NCBI GenBank assembly: GCA_963921425.1
Contig: OY992835.1
Span: forward strand, 16,058,001 to 16,122,000
Origin: Dryas octopetala
Lineage: Eukaryota > Streptophyta > Magnoliopsida > Rosales > Rosaceae
Reading direction: 5' to 3'
Length of the DNA stretch: 64,000 nt
Part shown: piece after piece, positions 34,302 through 45,970 of the stretch
How positions within the stretch are numbered: position 1 is the stretch's first letter
How the letters are laid out: every line of letters starts with the position of its first letter
Position numbers and translations under genes: made by a program
Notes under the pieces: model-generated
What the model was told of the DNA's origin: nothing
What the model saw: only the letters and a program-made list of their open reading frames with translations
Database searches by the model: none

Positions 34302-35341
34302 GGTTGAAATCTTATGGGCTTGAAAGATCCATTACTAATACATTACCCATTGACTTGAGTGGGTCAATGGGCTTGAAAGGCCCATTATCAATAATTTACC
34401 CATTATTAATTGTTAATAGCTCATTCTATTAAGTATTAATAACAATGTGTAATTCATTAATATTGTTTCTTTTAAGCACCCACTTAAAGCCCAACTCCAG
34501 AACTTTAATCCATCAAACATTCATATCCTTATCTAAGAAGTTAGGTGGTGTTTTGTTCATTAAAGTGCACCTTGAAAGGAAATTGGCATTCTTGTGTACT
34601 GACCATTCCATGATTTGGTTCACACATAAGAGTCCTTTATATTTTATTTTATTGGGAGCATAAATCTGCTGGGTTTTGGTCAATAGCAGGAAATTAATTC
34701 AAATTGACAAAAGCCTACTTCTGACCCCTTGTGATAAATTGAAGGGGTGATATTATTATTTCTAGAACAAAAATTGTTATGTGCAGAGTAATGTACAATC
34801 TTGATGACATTATATATACCTTTACTTTGTGCGTATACTTGTTTTACTCATAATAGTTTTAGCTCTGACACATGTCAAAAGTAAAGAGACACTATTACAT
34901 TGACTTATAAGATTAAGGTTGTTAAAGGTTTTTTGGTTTGGAAATTTGGATATTGTTGGTAACATAGAGTTGGATGGGAATAGGTGCATATTATATGGAT
35001 TGTTGTGGCATTTTTTGTGCATATCATATGGATTGTTGTGGCATTTGTTGTGCATATCACATGGATTGTTGTGGCATTTCTGGTGCTTATGTTGGGTTGG
35101 CTGTAGGGATTAAATAAAGAGAATGCTCTTGCCTTTCTACTTTCTACAGTGTTTTTTATCTTGCACATGCAGTCAGCCTCCTTTCTCAACAAGATGCATT
35201 ATTTGATTATGAAATACTTGCAATCCATACATATAATATACAGTATTTATTACAAGCAGATTGTACAATAAGACCATAATATCTGCAAGACTTTATAGTA
35301 CATCACAATTCCCATGCATTATTTTCTAAAGATAAGTACAA
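34302..35341. other. Downstream flank of RLK-C
   Basis: Non-coding DNA belonging to the duplicated unit; blocks such as GACTTGAGTGGGTCAATGGG and TTGTTAAAGGTTTTTTGG recur near 25550-26140 and 53160-53230. It contains the 33-bp tandem repeat listed separately. No gene seen. Confidence 0.6.
34984..35082. repeat. 33-bp tandem repeat, three copies
   Basis: Copies start at 34984, 35017 and 35050 with GTGCATAT and include ATGGATTGTTGTGGCATTT; a partial fourth begins at 35083. The paralogous flanks at about 9640 and 26190 have one copy, so the expansion is local. Confidence 0.85.
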
Positions 35342-38300
35342 CTACCTAGCTAAGGGACTTAGCATAGCAATTGAATTCTTATACGTAACCTGAATGGAAT
35401 TTCCCGATTCAGTTTCATTGCCGCTCCACTTTGTTCGAGCCAGTTCTGTTTCCAAACACTCCTTTAGTCCCACTACCACCCCAGTCATGATTGGCCTTTC
35501 AATGGGATTTTCAGATACACATTTCATTGCTATTTCCACAGCTTTCCAGGCAGAGTTAACACTGAAACTTCTCTCCAACATCAGATCAACAATACTGTGA
35601 ATGTCTCCTTTTTCAAGCTTCGAACCAACCCATTCACTGATGTGAATTCTCTCACGTGTTCTTGATATAACAGGTCGACTTGTGATAATCTCCAACAGGA
35701 CAATCCCAAAGCTATAAACATCACTTTTCTCATTTAACCTGTTTGAATAGCCGTACCTTCAAAGCCAAACATGCAGCTTAAATCATATCTTCTGAAAAAG
35801 GATTTTTGCTAAAACCCTCCATTTATACTTTCATTCTTGTCAAAGCCAAACATGTAGTTCAAACTAAAAACAATAATACTAGAGGCAAGGAAAAATGTTT
35901 CCCAAATTTTAATGACTAGATGATGTGGCAGGTCACTTGATCATAGTACCTTACTTAAGTTAGCTAGAAATTAACAAGTTCCAGAATGAGCTCAAATATG
36001 AGCAAATGAAACGCTGCCATGCTAATTGGGATTTGTTGTTTTGGTATGTGTAGTATTACTCAATTTAAAAACCAACAGTACTTACTCAGGGGCAAGGTAA
36101 CCAGGAGTGCCAGCAACACCTGTTGATATATGAGTAATCCCATCATCTGTAAGGAAAATTCTGGATAGGCCAAAATCAGATAGTTTGGCTTGGAAATTTT
36201 CGTTCAGCAATATGTTTGTTGATTTCACATCTCTGTGGATTATAGGTGGCTTACAGCCATGGTGCAGATACTCCAATCCTGCATTTCAAAATTCAGACAT
36301 CACTTATCACCAAACATTCAAAATAGGAGATGCTAGATAAAAAGAGATTGTGACAATCATTTAGTTGCAGACCTTGTGCAGCTTCTGATGCTATTCGAAG
36401 TCTGTCTTCCCAAGTCAAGATATTTGATCTTCTATCTATATCCATAAAAAATAGAAGAGACTAACTTACAAAGGAACCTTTTTATTCTGTCTTAACTCAC
36501 AAAGGAACCTCAGTCATGTGGTGATGCAAGAAAGTTGCAGAGTAGAAATAATTGTACTTGAAAAGGTTTAATTTTAAGTTTGTATTAAGAGACTCAGAGT
36601 CTCTGATAAAAAGTCATTGACTCTCCCAAAAATTTAGAAGTACTAATTGAGAAATTAATGGTGATCTTTACTACTGAATAATTTCGATTGCAGCCAAACC
36701 TGAAAAATGTTCTTGTAAGTTTCCATTGGCCATGTACTCGTAGACGAGCCCTAAGTTTTCTTCATCAATGCAATATCCAACAAGGTTTGTCAAGTTCTTA
36801 TGATGAACTCTCATAAGAAGATCAACCTGTAATTTTGAGAGGCCAAACGCCACATGATCTTAGTTAATCATATATATATGATTGAAGACATTGTATTAGT
36901 TCATTTTGACGAACTAAATGATTGAGCTTAAAACATTGCATTAGTTTATTTTGATAAGCATGCCTCTGCATTAAATTGTTGAAGCCCTTGAACTGATGAT
37001 GGTGAGAGCATCTTGATAGCTACTTGAGTTTTGTCTACGTATCCATGAAAAACTGTTCCAAATCCACCTTTTCCAAGAACCCTGTTGAAGTTGTTGGTGA
37101 TCTCGAGTATCTCAGAGTACGTAAATTTTCGTTTGGCTGACTCCACTGATATTAATTGAATGGTTGGTTTTGCATCTGTGGCATCTCCTATAAGAAAATT
37201 ACAATTTCAGTGAGCATCCATGCTTGCATCTTTAGACCTTTAGCCTCTTACAAATATATGGAAGTCTAGTCTTACCATGTTGTCTTTTCCTTTGAAATTG
37301 CCACCAGAAAATGGCTGCTACAGCTAATATGAGAATGGAAATTCCAATGACTGACCCTACTATGGGAACAATGAAATTGTGCTTCTTCTTCAGTTTGCAA
37401 GAAACATGTTCCAATAGATTTGGATTATCGCAGAAACTGACATCAAAATGGTTGATAGCAACTGTAGTTAGATTTTGATCAATTATAAATTCCTATGTAA
37501 TATTAGTAGCAGCAATCAGATGTTATAACTCTCAATAATAAGGAAATACCTGATCATACAATACTTTCATATTCTAAGGAAATTTGAAAATAGAAAGCAT
37601 ACCTTAATGATAGCAAACCATTCGTCCTTTTCCCAATGAGTCGTACTGGAACTGAACCTGTGAGCTTGTTTTTCTCCAAGTTTCTGCAAAGGTAAATCAA
37701 TCACTATATCCATCACCATGCTTTTTAACCAGTTAGGATTTTTAGTTTAGCCCTATGTATAACCAAATAATTAACTTACAGCACAGTTAAAGTTGGCATT
37801 AGAGACAAGAAGTCTGGAATTGGTCCTGTTAAGTTGTTGTTTGATAAATCCCTAAAATCATGAGCAGCTCAACACATTTAAATTAAACTGATTGTGACAA
37901 ATGAAATTCTCACCTTGTCATTAATTTGGCAACTCACTAATATTGACACACACGACATACTTACAAAGTCTGTATCATTGTGAGAGTAGATATAGAAGGA
38001 GCTATGTCTCCAATTAATCCACTTGAGGATAAGTCCCTGCAGATTGCATGTTAATTAATTCACTAAGACATAAGTACCTACTTAACTAAATTAATGAAAT
38101 ATCATGATGATGAGTAAGTTTATGTGAAGGGTACGTTAGTGATACTTACAAGGATATGATTCTTGGGGGAATATTTTCATTATAGCTACACCTGACACCT
38201 TCCCATGAGTACTTTTGAGGGGAACATGGATCTCCTTGCCAGTTTTTGCCAATGTTATAACTTGACTTGATGTTTGTCATTGCATCAACTAATTAAGATT

Positions 38301-39277
38301 TTCGGAAGCAAACGGAATATTGACCCCATCAAAATCAATCATTTAATTACATAGTGGATAAACAATCAAGCTTAAGGCAATCAATTAAGCTTGTGTGTCT
38401 AAGGAAGAGTAGTTAATTACATACCATCTTCTTGGTTTGTTTCTGATTCTACAAAAATCTTTGCCATATAAATCTCGTAAGCATTGAGGATGGGTGGAAG
38501 GGTAGAGTTGTCAGTCACAGAGATTGCAATCTTAACAGATTGTCCTGTAATACTCCAAGGCCTAATGCTGTAAACAGTAAATGTGGACAAGTAATCAGGA
38601 ACAAATGGGCCATAATAGTTCTCTCCGTCTTTACTAATATGGAGCAGTCTGGACTCGTTGGGTTGGAGCCTTTTAAATTCTGAAAAGTGCATGTACAAAT
38701 AATACTCCGTACTTCTATCAGCACCCTCGGGTGGCCAGAAAGTAATAACCAAGGAACTATCAGTTGCATCTTTTGGCGTGGCAGCAGTACTCATAACAAC
38801 AGATCCTGGTTGGTAACCATTGTTAAGTCCAGAGTCGATGGTGGATGAAGTATTCAATTGTGTCCAATCATCTTGGTGATCACTATAGTAATACCAGAAG
38901 CGATCATGAATATCAAATGGATACCTAAATCAATTAACACACAAACATTTCATCAGTATGTATGTCTAATCAAAAGTTCTTCATATTGTCATGTAAGGCT
39001 TAGACTTCCTGGGGTTCTACATTCTCCAACAATGAGAAACCTACTCACCTGTATCCATTGCGATTAGCTATTAGACCCGTGTCGTAGCGCTCGACAAGTG
39101 CCAAGGACTACTCTGATTGTGCTTGATAAGTTGTCTCAGGTAAGGGCCTGAGTTCAATTGCTGATATAAATGGAACCCCGGATCCTGTTTTCACCAAACA
39201 AGCATCTATGTAGCTACGCAGAGGGACATGTATGAGCTCCTTGTTTACAGTACTGGAGGCATTCCTGAACCCTATTG

Positions 39278-39455
39278 TGTTGATGTGAGTCAACGGAATA
39301 ATTAATAGAGAATATATGGGTAGTTAATAGAGAATATTTGGGTGTAATTATGTTAATTATTTTTTCTCCTGTAATTAAGCTATAGGACCCTGTATATATA
39401 CTTTATTTTGTGGTAATGAGAAATCATCAAAGTATTAACCCAAACATTCTTATCA
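39278..39455 (+). repeat. 5' LTR of the Copia element
   Basis: 178 bp, TGTTGATGTGAG to TTCTTATCA. Contains a TATATATACTTTATT promoter-like stretch. Confidence 0.93.
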
Positions 39456-40044
39456 TGGTATCAGAGCCGACCCTTCTCACCTCTTCTTTCTCTTAGGTAT
39501 TAGGGTTTAGGTCGTGGTTGTTTTGGATGTTTAGGGTTGTATTTCGATCGTTATCCCTCTTAATCCTAGATTAAGCTTTTTATCAGAATATTGGTGTGAG
39601 TGTACTGTTGTGACTCTGTTCAAACAGAGAAATCAGAGACGAGACCCATCGTCTATCTCTCTTCACAAGAACTGATCTCTGCCCGTGCCTGCTGTGCGTC
39701 GACCAGCCACCGTGAAGACGACTCCTTCCAGTGACGCGACGCCGCTCCTTCAGTGACGCAACGCCGCCCGATCCGATCTCTTCCAGCGAAGACGACAACT
39801 TCCAGTGACGCGACGCCATCCGACCACCTGCCTGTGACGCCGACCCTCGCCTGTGCGCCTGCCTGTGCGCAAATCAGTCGACGCCGTCCGCCTGTGAGCT
39901 CCGTTCGCTGAGCGCCGTCCAGTCGCAGTGAGGCCGACCCTTGTTCGTTCGCCTGTGCGCCAACCAGTCGACGTCCTTCGCATGTGCGCTCCGCTCGCCT
40001 GAGCGCCGTCCAGTCGCCGTGACGCCGATCTCGTCTGTTCCTCT

Positions 40045-43000
40045 GTGCACGTCTTCTCTGTTTGCAGTGACGATCGGTCGCTCGCTGCGGCTCCGACTGC
40101 TCTGCTCCGTACTGCTCTCCGTAACGCCAACTGCTTGGCTGCTTGCTGGTCTGTGTGTGCCTTCTCTGTTTTGTCAATCCCCATGTCTCAGACACCTCCC
40201 TCTAGTCCCGGTGGCTCAAACAAAAACAAGAACAATGATGTGGTTAACCCAAAACCACCATTGTCTGCTCTTCCTCCGTTGAGTTCCCAAGATGTATCCT
40301 CACTGATCTCACCAGAAAAACTTGATGGCTCAAACTATATTGATTGGGCTCTTATAGTGCAGAATAAGATTAGAGGTCGAAAACGTTGGGGTTTTATCAC
40401 AGGGACAAGAGCAGCTCCAGAAGATGTGAATTCAGATGAGTTTGAAACATGGGAGGATGAGAATTGCATGGTCAAGTCTTGGCTTCTTGATGCTATGACC
40501 AAAGAAGTCCGATCACTCTTTATTCGATTACCGACGGCGAAGGACATCTGGGACGCAGCCAAACAAACTTATACAGTGAGCCAAGATGCCTCTAAGGCAT
40601 ATCAACTCCATTGTGAGGTAATCTCTGTACGACAAAATGGTGGGTCTATTATTTCCTATTTTGGCAAGCTACAAAAACTTTGGCAGGATATTGATGCAAT
40701 TGAACCTTGCATTATGGATTATGCGAGTGATGTTGAAAAATATACCACTATGATTAACTCTCAGAGATTATACATGTTTCTAGCGGGGTTGGATCCTCAT
40801 CTAGATGGAGTTAGAGGTCGTATTCTTGCCATGTCTCCTTTACCTAAATTACAGGCGGCTTATGCAATTGTGTGTTCCGAGGCTAATCGGCAAGACGCTA
40901 TGATGGGGGGTGCTGACGGGGCAGTCGCTATGGCAGCCCGAAAATTCTCACATAAAGATGCTAAGAAAAATGACAGGAAGTGTACTCACTGTGGAGGTAC
41001 AACTCATGTGGTTGAAAAATGTTTTAAACTACATGGCTATCCTGAGTGGCATCCAAAGGGTGTGAAAGCCTTTCCCTCTACTTTCAAGATTGACAATACC
41101 AGTTCCAGGGTGAATTCCGTTAGTGCATCCAGCTTTGTTGCCAAGTCAGGTACCTCTAACTTTGTTTTGAGTACTTCTGCTTGTTCTAGTGATGATACGT
41201 GGATAATTGATACAGGTGCTACGGATCATATGACCTCTGATTATTATGTGTTGAGTCATCTATCATCAAATTGTCCTAAACCATTTATTATCAATGCCAA
41301 TGGTGTGTCATCCCCTGTTGTCGGGGGCGGCACTGTGTCTTTGTCTTCTAGGTTGTTGCTACGCGATGTTTTGTTTGTTCCTTCCCTCAACTGCAACCTT
41401 ATTTCTGTTAGTAAACTAACTCAAACTCATAATTGTGTGGCCACATTCTTTCCTACTCATTGTATTTTTCAGGACATCCATACCAAGGAGAAGATTGGCA
41501 GTGGTAGGAAGAGAGGTGGACTGTACTATCTAGACAATGGTGTTTCTCCATCAAATGGTCGTGGCGTTGTGAGTGTGGTTCGAGCTACTTCTTTACAGAA
41601 TAAGAAACAGATCTGGTTGTGGCATCGTAGACTTGGTCATCCTTCATTTGGTTACCTTAGAAGATTATTTCCCTCATTATTTGTTGATTTAAATATTTCT
41701 GACTTCAGTTGTGAGGTCTGTGTTTTGGCGAAAAGCCATCGTACTGTGTTTCCTTCTAATGATCACCGTATGGATATTCCTTTTGCATTGATACACTCAG
41801 ATGTTTGGGGTCCTGCCCCATCTGTTACACATAAAGGGATGAAATGGTTTGTGACATTTATTGATGATTGCACACGAATGATTTGGGTTTATCTTCTGAA
41901 AAATAAAAGTGATGTGTGTACTGTTTTTCAACTCTTTCATAAAATGGTACTCACTCAGTTTGCATTCCCTATTAAGGTTCTTCGCTCTGATAATGGTGGA
42001 GAATTTATCAATACTGAATTGAGTCAGTATTTACGTTCTGCTGGGATTCTTCACCAGACTTCTTGTCCTCATTCTCCGCAACAGAATGGAGTTGCTGAAA
42101 GGAAAAATCGACATTTATTAGAGGTCAGTCGGTCCCTTCTCTTGGGTGGTCATGTGCCCTCTTTCTTATGGGGTGATGCTCTGAGTTCCGCTGTGTATCT
42201 GATCAATCGGACACCATCTAGTGTCCTGAACTTTCGTCGGCCGTTAGATGCTCTATCCGATTTTGTTTCCTTACCAGGTATCCTTCATTTAGAACCACGA
42301 GTTTTTGGTTGTGTTGCTTTTGTCCATTTGCATTCTCATCAACGATCCAAGCTTGAACCTCGGGCCTTAGAATGTGTTTTTGTCGGCTATGGTCCATCTC
42401 AAAAGGGGTTTCGGTGCTACCATCCCCCTTCTCAGCGTTTCTATGTTTCTTTGGATGTTACCTTCCACGAACATCGGCTTTTTTACTCCTCGAGTACAGT
42501 GGACTCTACACTTCAGGGGGAGAGTTCTAGTGAAGTGCAGAATCGAGAGGATATGTTGTTCTTTGATCAGTTTGGGTATAGAGGAGTGGAAGGAGTGGAA
42601 GATGAGACTGTTAAGAATGTGGAAAATGAGACTACTGAGGTTGGGGAACATGAGACTGATGAGACTACTGTGGAACATGAGACTGATGAGACTACTGAAA
42701 TTGTGGAAGATGAGACTTCCATTGTTAAAGAATCACCACTCCATGATAGTACGGTAACCTCTCCTACTCCATTGGATCAAACTCCTGAGGTAATCAACAA
42801 TACTCTTGTTTCCAATCCTACTGTTGATACTATTGCTCCTAAATTTACTCTTCCTCCTCGGTCTAACCGAGGACAACCACCAGTTAAATATGAGCCAGAC
42901 CCCAATGCTAAAGTTAGGTACCCAATTGGAAATCATGTGTCTTCTGTTAAGTTGTCAGAGTCATATGAATCCTATGTCTTGCAATTATCTTCTGTTTCTA

Positions 43001-44538
43001 TCCCTAGTAGATTGCAGGATGCTCTTGCAGATTCTAGGTGGACTAAGGCTATGGCAGAAGAGATGGAGGCACTACAGAAAAATTCAACTTGGGAATTGGT
43101 CTCTCTACCTAAAGGGAAGAAAACAGTTGGATGCAGATGGGTGTTTGCTGTCAAACATAAAGCTGATGGATCAGTTGAAAGATATAAAGCTCGTCTGGTG
43201 GCAAAAGGATACACCCAGTCATACGGCATAGATTACCTGGAGACTTTTGCTCCTGTTGCAAAATTGAATACAGTACGAGTTCTATTGTCGTTAGCCGCAA
43301 ACAGGAATTGGCCACTTCTTCAGTTCGATGTCAAGAATGCATTTCTACATGGTGAGCTGACTGAAGAAGTATATATGGATCCGCCTCCAGGTGTACCAGG
43401 ATTTGATAATACAGGGCTGGTATGTAGATTGAAAAAGTCTCTGTATGGTCTTAAACAATCTCCAAGGGCTTGGTTTGGGAGATTTACTCGTGCAATGAAG
43501 AATTATGGATATCGACAAAGTAATTCTGATCATACTTTGTTCTTAAAACGAAGGAAGGGAAAAATTACTTGTCTTATCATTTATGTTGATGATATGGTTC
43601 TGACTGGAGACGATCAGGAAGAAATCTCTGACTTACAGAGATACTTGTCTAGAGAATTTGAAATGAAGCAACTAGGGGATTTGAAATTTTTCCTTGGGAT
43701 TGAAGTTGCTAGATCTAAACATGGCATTTTTTTGTCTCAAAGGAAATATGTTCTAGATTTATTGGCCGAAACTGGTATGCTTGGATGTAAACCAGCTGTG
43801 ACTCCTATGGAACAGAATCACAAACTTTTTGAGTGTTTGGGGGCTTCACCTGCGGATAAGGGGAGATATCAGAGGCTAGTTGGAAGGTTAATATATTTAT
43901 CTCATACTAGACCTGACATTGCTTATGCTGTTAGTGTAGTAAGTCAGTTCATGCATGCCCCATGTAAACCCCATATGGATGCCGTGGAACGGATTTTACA
44001 GTACTTAAAATCTGCTCCAGGTAAAGGATTGTTATTTGCTAATCATGGTCACTTGAATGTGGAAGGTTTTTCTGATGCAGACTGGGGAGGCTCAGCTGAT
44101 GATAGAAGGTCTACTTCAGGCTATTTTACCTTTGTAGGAGGAAATCTAGTGACTTGGAGAAGCAAGAAACAATCAGTTGTATCTAGATCGAGTGCAGAAG
44201 CTGAGTACAGGGGTATGGCTCTTGGAGTAGTTGAACTCTTATGGTTGAGAAATCTGTTGACTGATTTGGGTTGCAGACTTATCAAACCAATGGACTTATA
44301 TTGTGATAACAAATCTGCTATTGAGATAGCACATAATCCAGTTCAGCATGATAGGACAAAGCATATTGAGATTGATAGACACTTCATTAAAGAGAAGCTT
44401 GAAGCTAAAATCATTAACTTTCCATTTGTGCGGTCTGAGGATCAGCTTGCAGATGTATTGACCAAGGCCGTGGCAAACAGGATTTTTATGGACTCACTAG
44501 ACAAGTTGGGTATGTGTGATATATATACACCAACTTGA
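40045..44538 (+). CDS. Copia gag-pol polyprotein
   Basis: 1497-codon open frame; an in-frame ATG at 40183 (MSQTPPSSPGG) is the likelier start because the upstream part overlaps GC-rich leader repeats. Parts in order: UBN2-type gag (LDGSNYIDWALIVQNKI), zinc knuckle CTHCGGTTHVVEKC, protease WIIDTGATDHM, integrase (WHRRLGHPSFGYL, SDVWGPAP, SDNGGEF, HSPQQNGVAERKNRH), an acidic repeat ETDETTEI region near residue 860-890, reverse transcriptase (WVFAVKHKADGS, LIIYVDDMVLTGDD) and RNase H (FSDADWGG, LYCDNKSAIEIAHNP). The length and order are those of a complete Copia polyprotein. Confidence 0.92.
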   Translation: MHVFSVCSDDRSLAAAPTALLRTALRNANCLAACWSVCAFSVLSIPMSQTPPSSPGGSNKNKNNDVVNPKPPLSALPPLSSQDVSSLISPEKLDGSNYIDWALIVQNKIRGRKRWGFITGTRAAPEDVNSDEFETWEDENCMVKSWLLDAMTKEVRSLFIRLPTAKDIWDAAKQTYTVSQDASKAYQLHCEVISVRQNGGSIISYFGKLQKLWQDIDAIEPCIMDYASDVEKYTTMINSQRLYMFLAGLDPHLDGVRGRILAMSPLPKLQAAYAIVCSEANRQDAMMGGADGAVAMAARKFSHKDAKKNDRKCTHCGGTTHVVEKCFKLHGYPEWHPKGVKAFPSTFKIDNTSSRVNSVSASSFVAKSGTSNFVLSTSACSSDDTWIIDTGATDHMTSDYYVLSHLSSNCPKPFIINANGVSSPVVGGGTVSLSSRLLLRDVLFVPSLNCNLISVSKLTQTHNCVATFFPTHCIFQDIHTKEKIGSGRKRGGLYYLDNGVSPSNGRGVVSVVRATSLQNKKQIWLWHRRLGHPSFGYLRRLFPSLFVDLNISDFSCEVCVLAKSHRTVFPSNDHRMDIPFALIHSDVWGPAPSVTHKGMKWFVTFIDDCTRMIWVYLLKNKSDVCTVFQLFHKMVLTQFAFPIKVLRSDNGGEFINTELSQYLRSAGILHQTSCPHSPQQNGVAERKNRHLLEVSRSLLLGGHVPSFLWGDALSSAVYLINRTPSSVLNFRRPLDALSDFVSLPGILHLEPRVFGCVAFVHLHSHQRSKLEPRALECVFVGYGPSQKGFRCYHPPSQRFYVSLDVTFHEHRLFYSSSTVDSTLQGESSSEVQNREDMLFFDQFGYRGVEGVEDETVKNVENETTEVGEHETDETTVEHETDETTEIVEDETSIVKESPLHDSTVTSPTPLDQTPEVINNTLVSNPTVDTIAPKFTLPPRSNRGQPPVKYEPDPNAKVRYPIGNHVSSVKLSESYESYVLQLSSVSIPSRLQDALADSRWTKAMAEEMEALQKNSTWELVSLPKGKKTVGCRWVFAVKHKADGSVERYKARLVAKGYTQSYGIDYLETFAPVAKLNTVRVLLSLAANRNWPLLQFDVKNAFLHGELTEEVYMDPPPGVPGFDNTGLVCRLKKSLYGLKQSPRAWFGRFTRAMKNYGYRQSNSDHTLFLKRRKGKITCLIIYVDDMVLTGDDQEEISDLQRYLSREFEMKQLGDLKFFLGIEVARSKHGIFLSQRKYVLDLLAETGMLGCKPAVTPMEQNHKLFECLGASPADKGRYQRLVGRLIYLSHTRPDIAYAVSVVSQFMHAPCKPHMDAVERILQYLKSAPGKGLLFANHGHLNVEGFSDADWGGSADDRRSTSGYFTFVGGNLVTWRSKKQSVVSRSSAEAEYRGMALGVVELLWLRNLLTDLGCRLIKPMDLYCDNKSAIEIAHNPVQHDRTKHIEIDRHFIKEKLEAKIINFPFVRSEDQLADVLTKAVANRIFMDSLDKLGMCDIYTPT

Positions 44539-44545
44539 GGGGGAG

Positions 44546-44723
44546 TGTTGATGTGAGTCAACGGAATAATTAATAGAGAATATATGGGTAGTTAATAGAG
44601 AATATTTGGGTGTAATTATGTTAATTATTTTTTCTCCTGTAATTAAGCTATAGGACCCTGTATATATACTTTATTTTGTGGTAATGAGAAATCATCAAAG
44701 TATTAACCCAAACATTCTTATCA
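44546..44723 (+). repeat. 3' LTR of the Copia element
   Basis: Same 178 bp as the 5' LTR with no difference seen. Confidence 0.93.
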
Positions 44724-45315
44724 TATTGAATCCCACAAATTAGGTCCAAGATGCAGTTCAAATTCTGGTAGTTTATCTTGGCCGTCATAATTCCCATATA
44801 GGAAACTTGCACGGATCAAATATCTGGTGCCACTTGTAACATTTATTTTGTAGCAGTTCCTGATGCCTTGAGGGAAGCTCCTAAGAGACCCATACGGCTG
44901 TTGATACAAACTTCTGTATTCATACAATACCAACTTATTTTCACCAGTGTCTGTGAAGTTGGCGTCTGAAATATAGTTGATGCCTGTGTACTTTTCACCA
45001 TAGCTAGAAATTTCAGATAGGCCGCAATCTATGCTAATGAAGCCTGCAGGGACAAACATGCATATATTCTATATCTATAAGAGAGTGCTTTATATAGGCT
45101 CTTAATTGGACATACTATATATAGTGTGTTGAACAAAGTAAACATCATTATAACACTGCAGATGTTCTTATATACCTGTTTGATCATCCTGGGCATGAAG
45201 TAGCAGCATAAGTTTAAAAGCAAAACCAGCAAGCAGTGCAAAGAGGAAGAACTGCTTGAATGCCCTCGACATCCTGATTATACTCCGCAAACAAGCAAGA
45301 CACAAAATATGTCTT

Positions 45316-45970
45316 TGTTGATGCCCAAAAATGGTAGAGCAGTCAACGTCGAGTCGAACCACGTAGGCCCGTTGACCCACCACTGAGCGGATGACACGTC
45401 GAAGTGGGGCAGGAACGGGTAGCTGGGTCCGACTGGTGAGTAATGAGAGATAATGATATCCAAGCACCCTGCACAGGTACACAAAAGTGAGCGGGAAGGG
45501 CACCGGTGTGGTGCCGGCCAAAGCTCCTCCGACGCTCAAGTCAGTGTTCAGAGAAATCTGAGAGCAGAGTGAGTGAATAGTATAATAATGATTTCAGTTT
45601 CTCTTTCGTGACAAGAAGGTACCTCTTTTATAGTACCTTTGGAAGAGTGTCAGCCAATCCGGTGATGACACGTGTCCCTTGTGATGACTTGCACTGTAGG
45701 AGCGCCACGTGTCACCGGTCTCGAGGATCCGAGTGAGTTGACACGGGTCGGGGCCTAGGAGGCTGGAGCTTAGGAGGCCGGAGCCTATGGGGCCGGAGCC
45801 TATGGGGCCGGAGCTTAGGAGGCCGGAGCCTATGGGGCCGGAGCCTAGAAGGTCAAGGCCTAGGAGGCCGGAGCCTAGCGGGGGCTTAGTCTTTGGGTCT
45901 AGGCCCAAACGACATGATGTTAAGCCTTATGTCACTTGTCGTTATGCCGAGATGATTAGTCATACGAACA
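45316..45970 (-). repeat. 3' LTR of the Gypsy element
   Basis: Same 655 bp as the other LTR, including the identical minisatellite near 45755-45880. Confidence 0.9.

Larger units (their letters stand above)
39278..44723 (+). mobile_element. Young Ty1/Copia element inside RLK-C
   Basis: Two 178-bp LTRs (39278-39455 and 44546-44723), identical by eye, bound the element; TG...CA ends; target duplication TATTG (39273-39277, 44724-44728). A primer-binding site TGGTATCAGAGC (initiator tRNA-Met type) directly follows the left LTR and a polypurine tract TTGAGGGGGAG precedes the right one. A single long gag-pol frame fills the interior. The element looks whole and, with identical LTRs, recent. It lies antisense to RLK-C. 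Confidence 0.93.
35342..45272 (-). pseudogene. RLK-C: malectin-like LRR receptor kinase, split by a Copia element
   Basis: Same architecture as RLK-B. Signal exon 45272-45176 (MSRAFKQFFLFALL...), malectin exon 2 in two parts (about 45043-44724 and 39277-39058), exon 3 38924-38425, exon 4 38288-38150, LRR exons to about 37600, transmembrane exon about 37430-37277, kinase exons 37190-35342 with [29 protein letters not shown] and YLAPE all kept. The exon 2 split is a 5446-bp Copia element inserted after LGPNLWDS with a TATTG target duplication. In addition exon 2 has an in-frame TAG (39110-39108) where the paralogs read through, so the gene is null even apart from the insertion. A Gypsy element in its 5' leader separates the ATG from the promoter. 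The kinase half lacks obvious damage, which suggests recent loss. Confidence 0.88.

Noticed and set aside
39653-40195. 180-codon Arg/Gln-rich minus-strand frame
   Set aside because: Lies over the repeated GC-rich leader of the Copia element; composition artefact.
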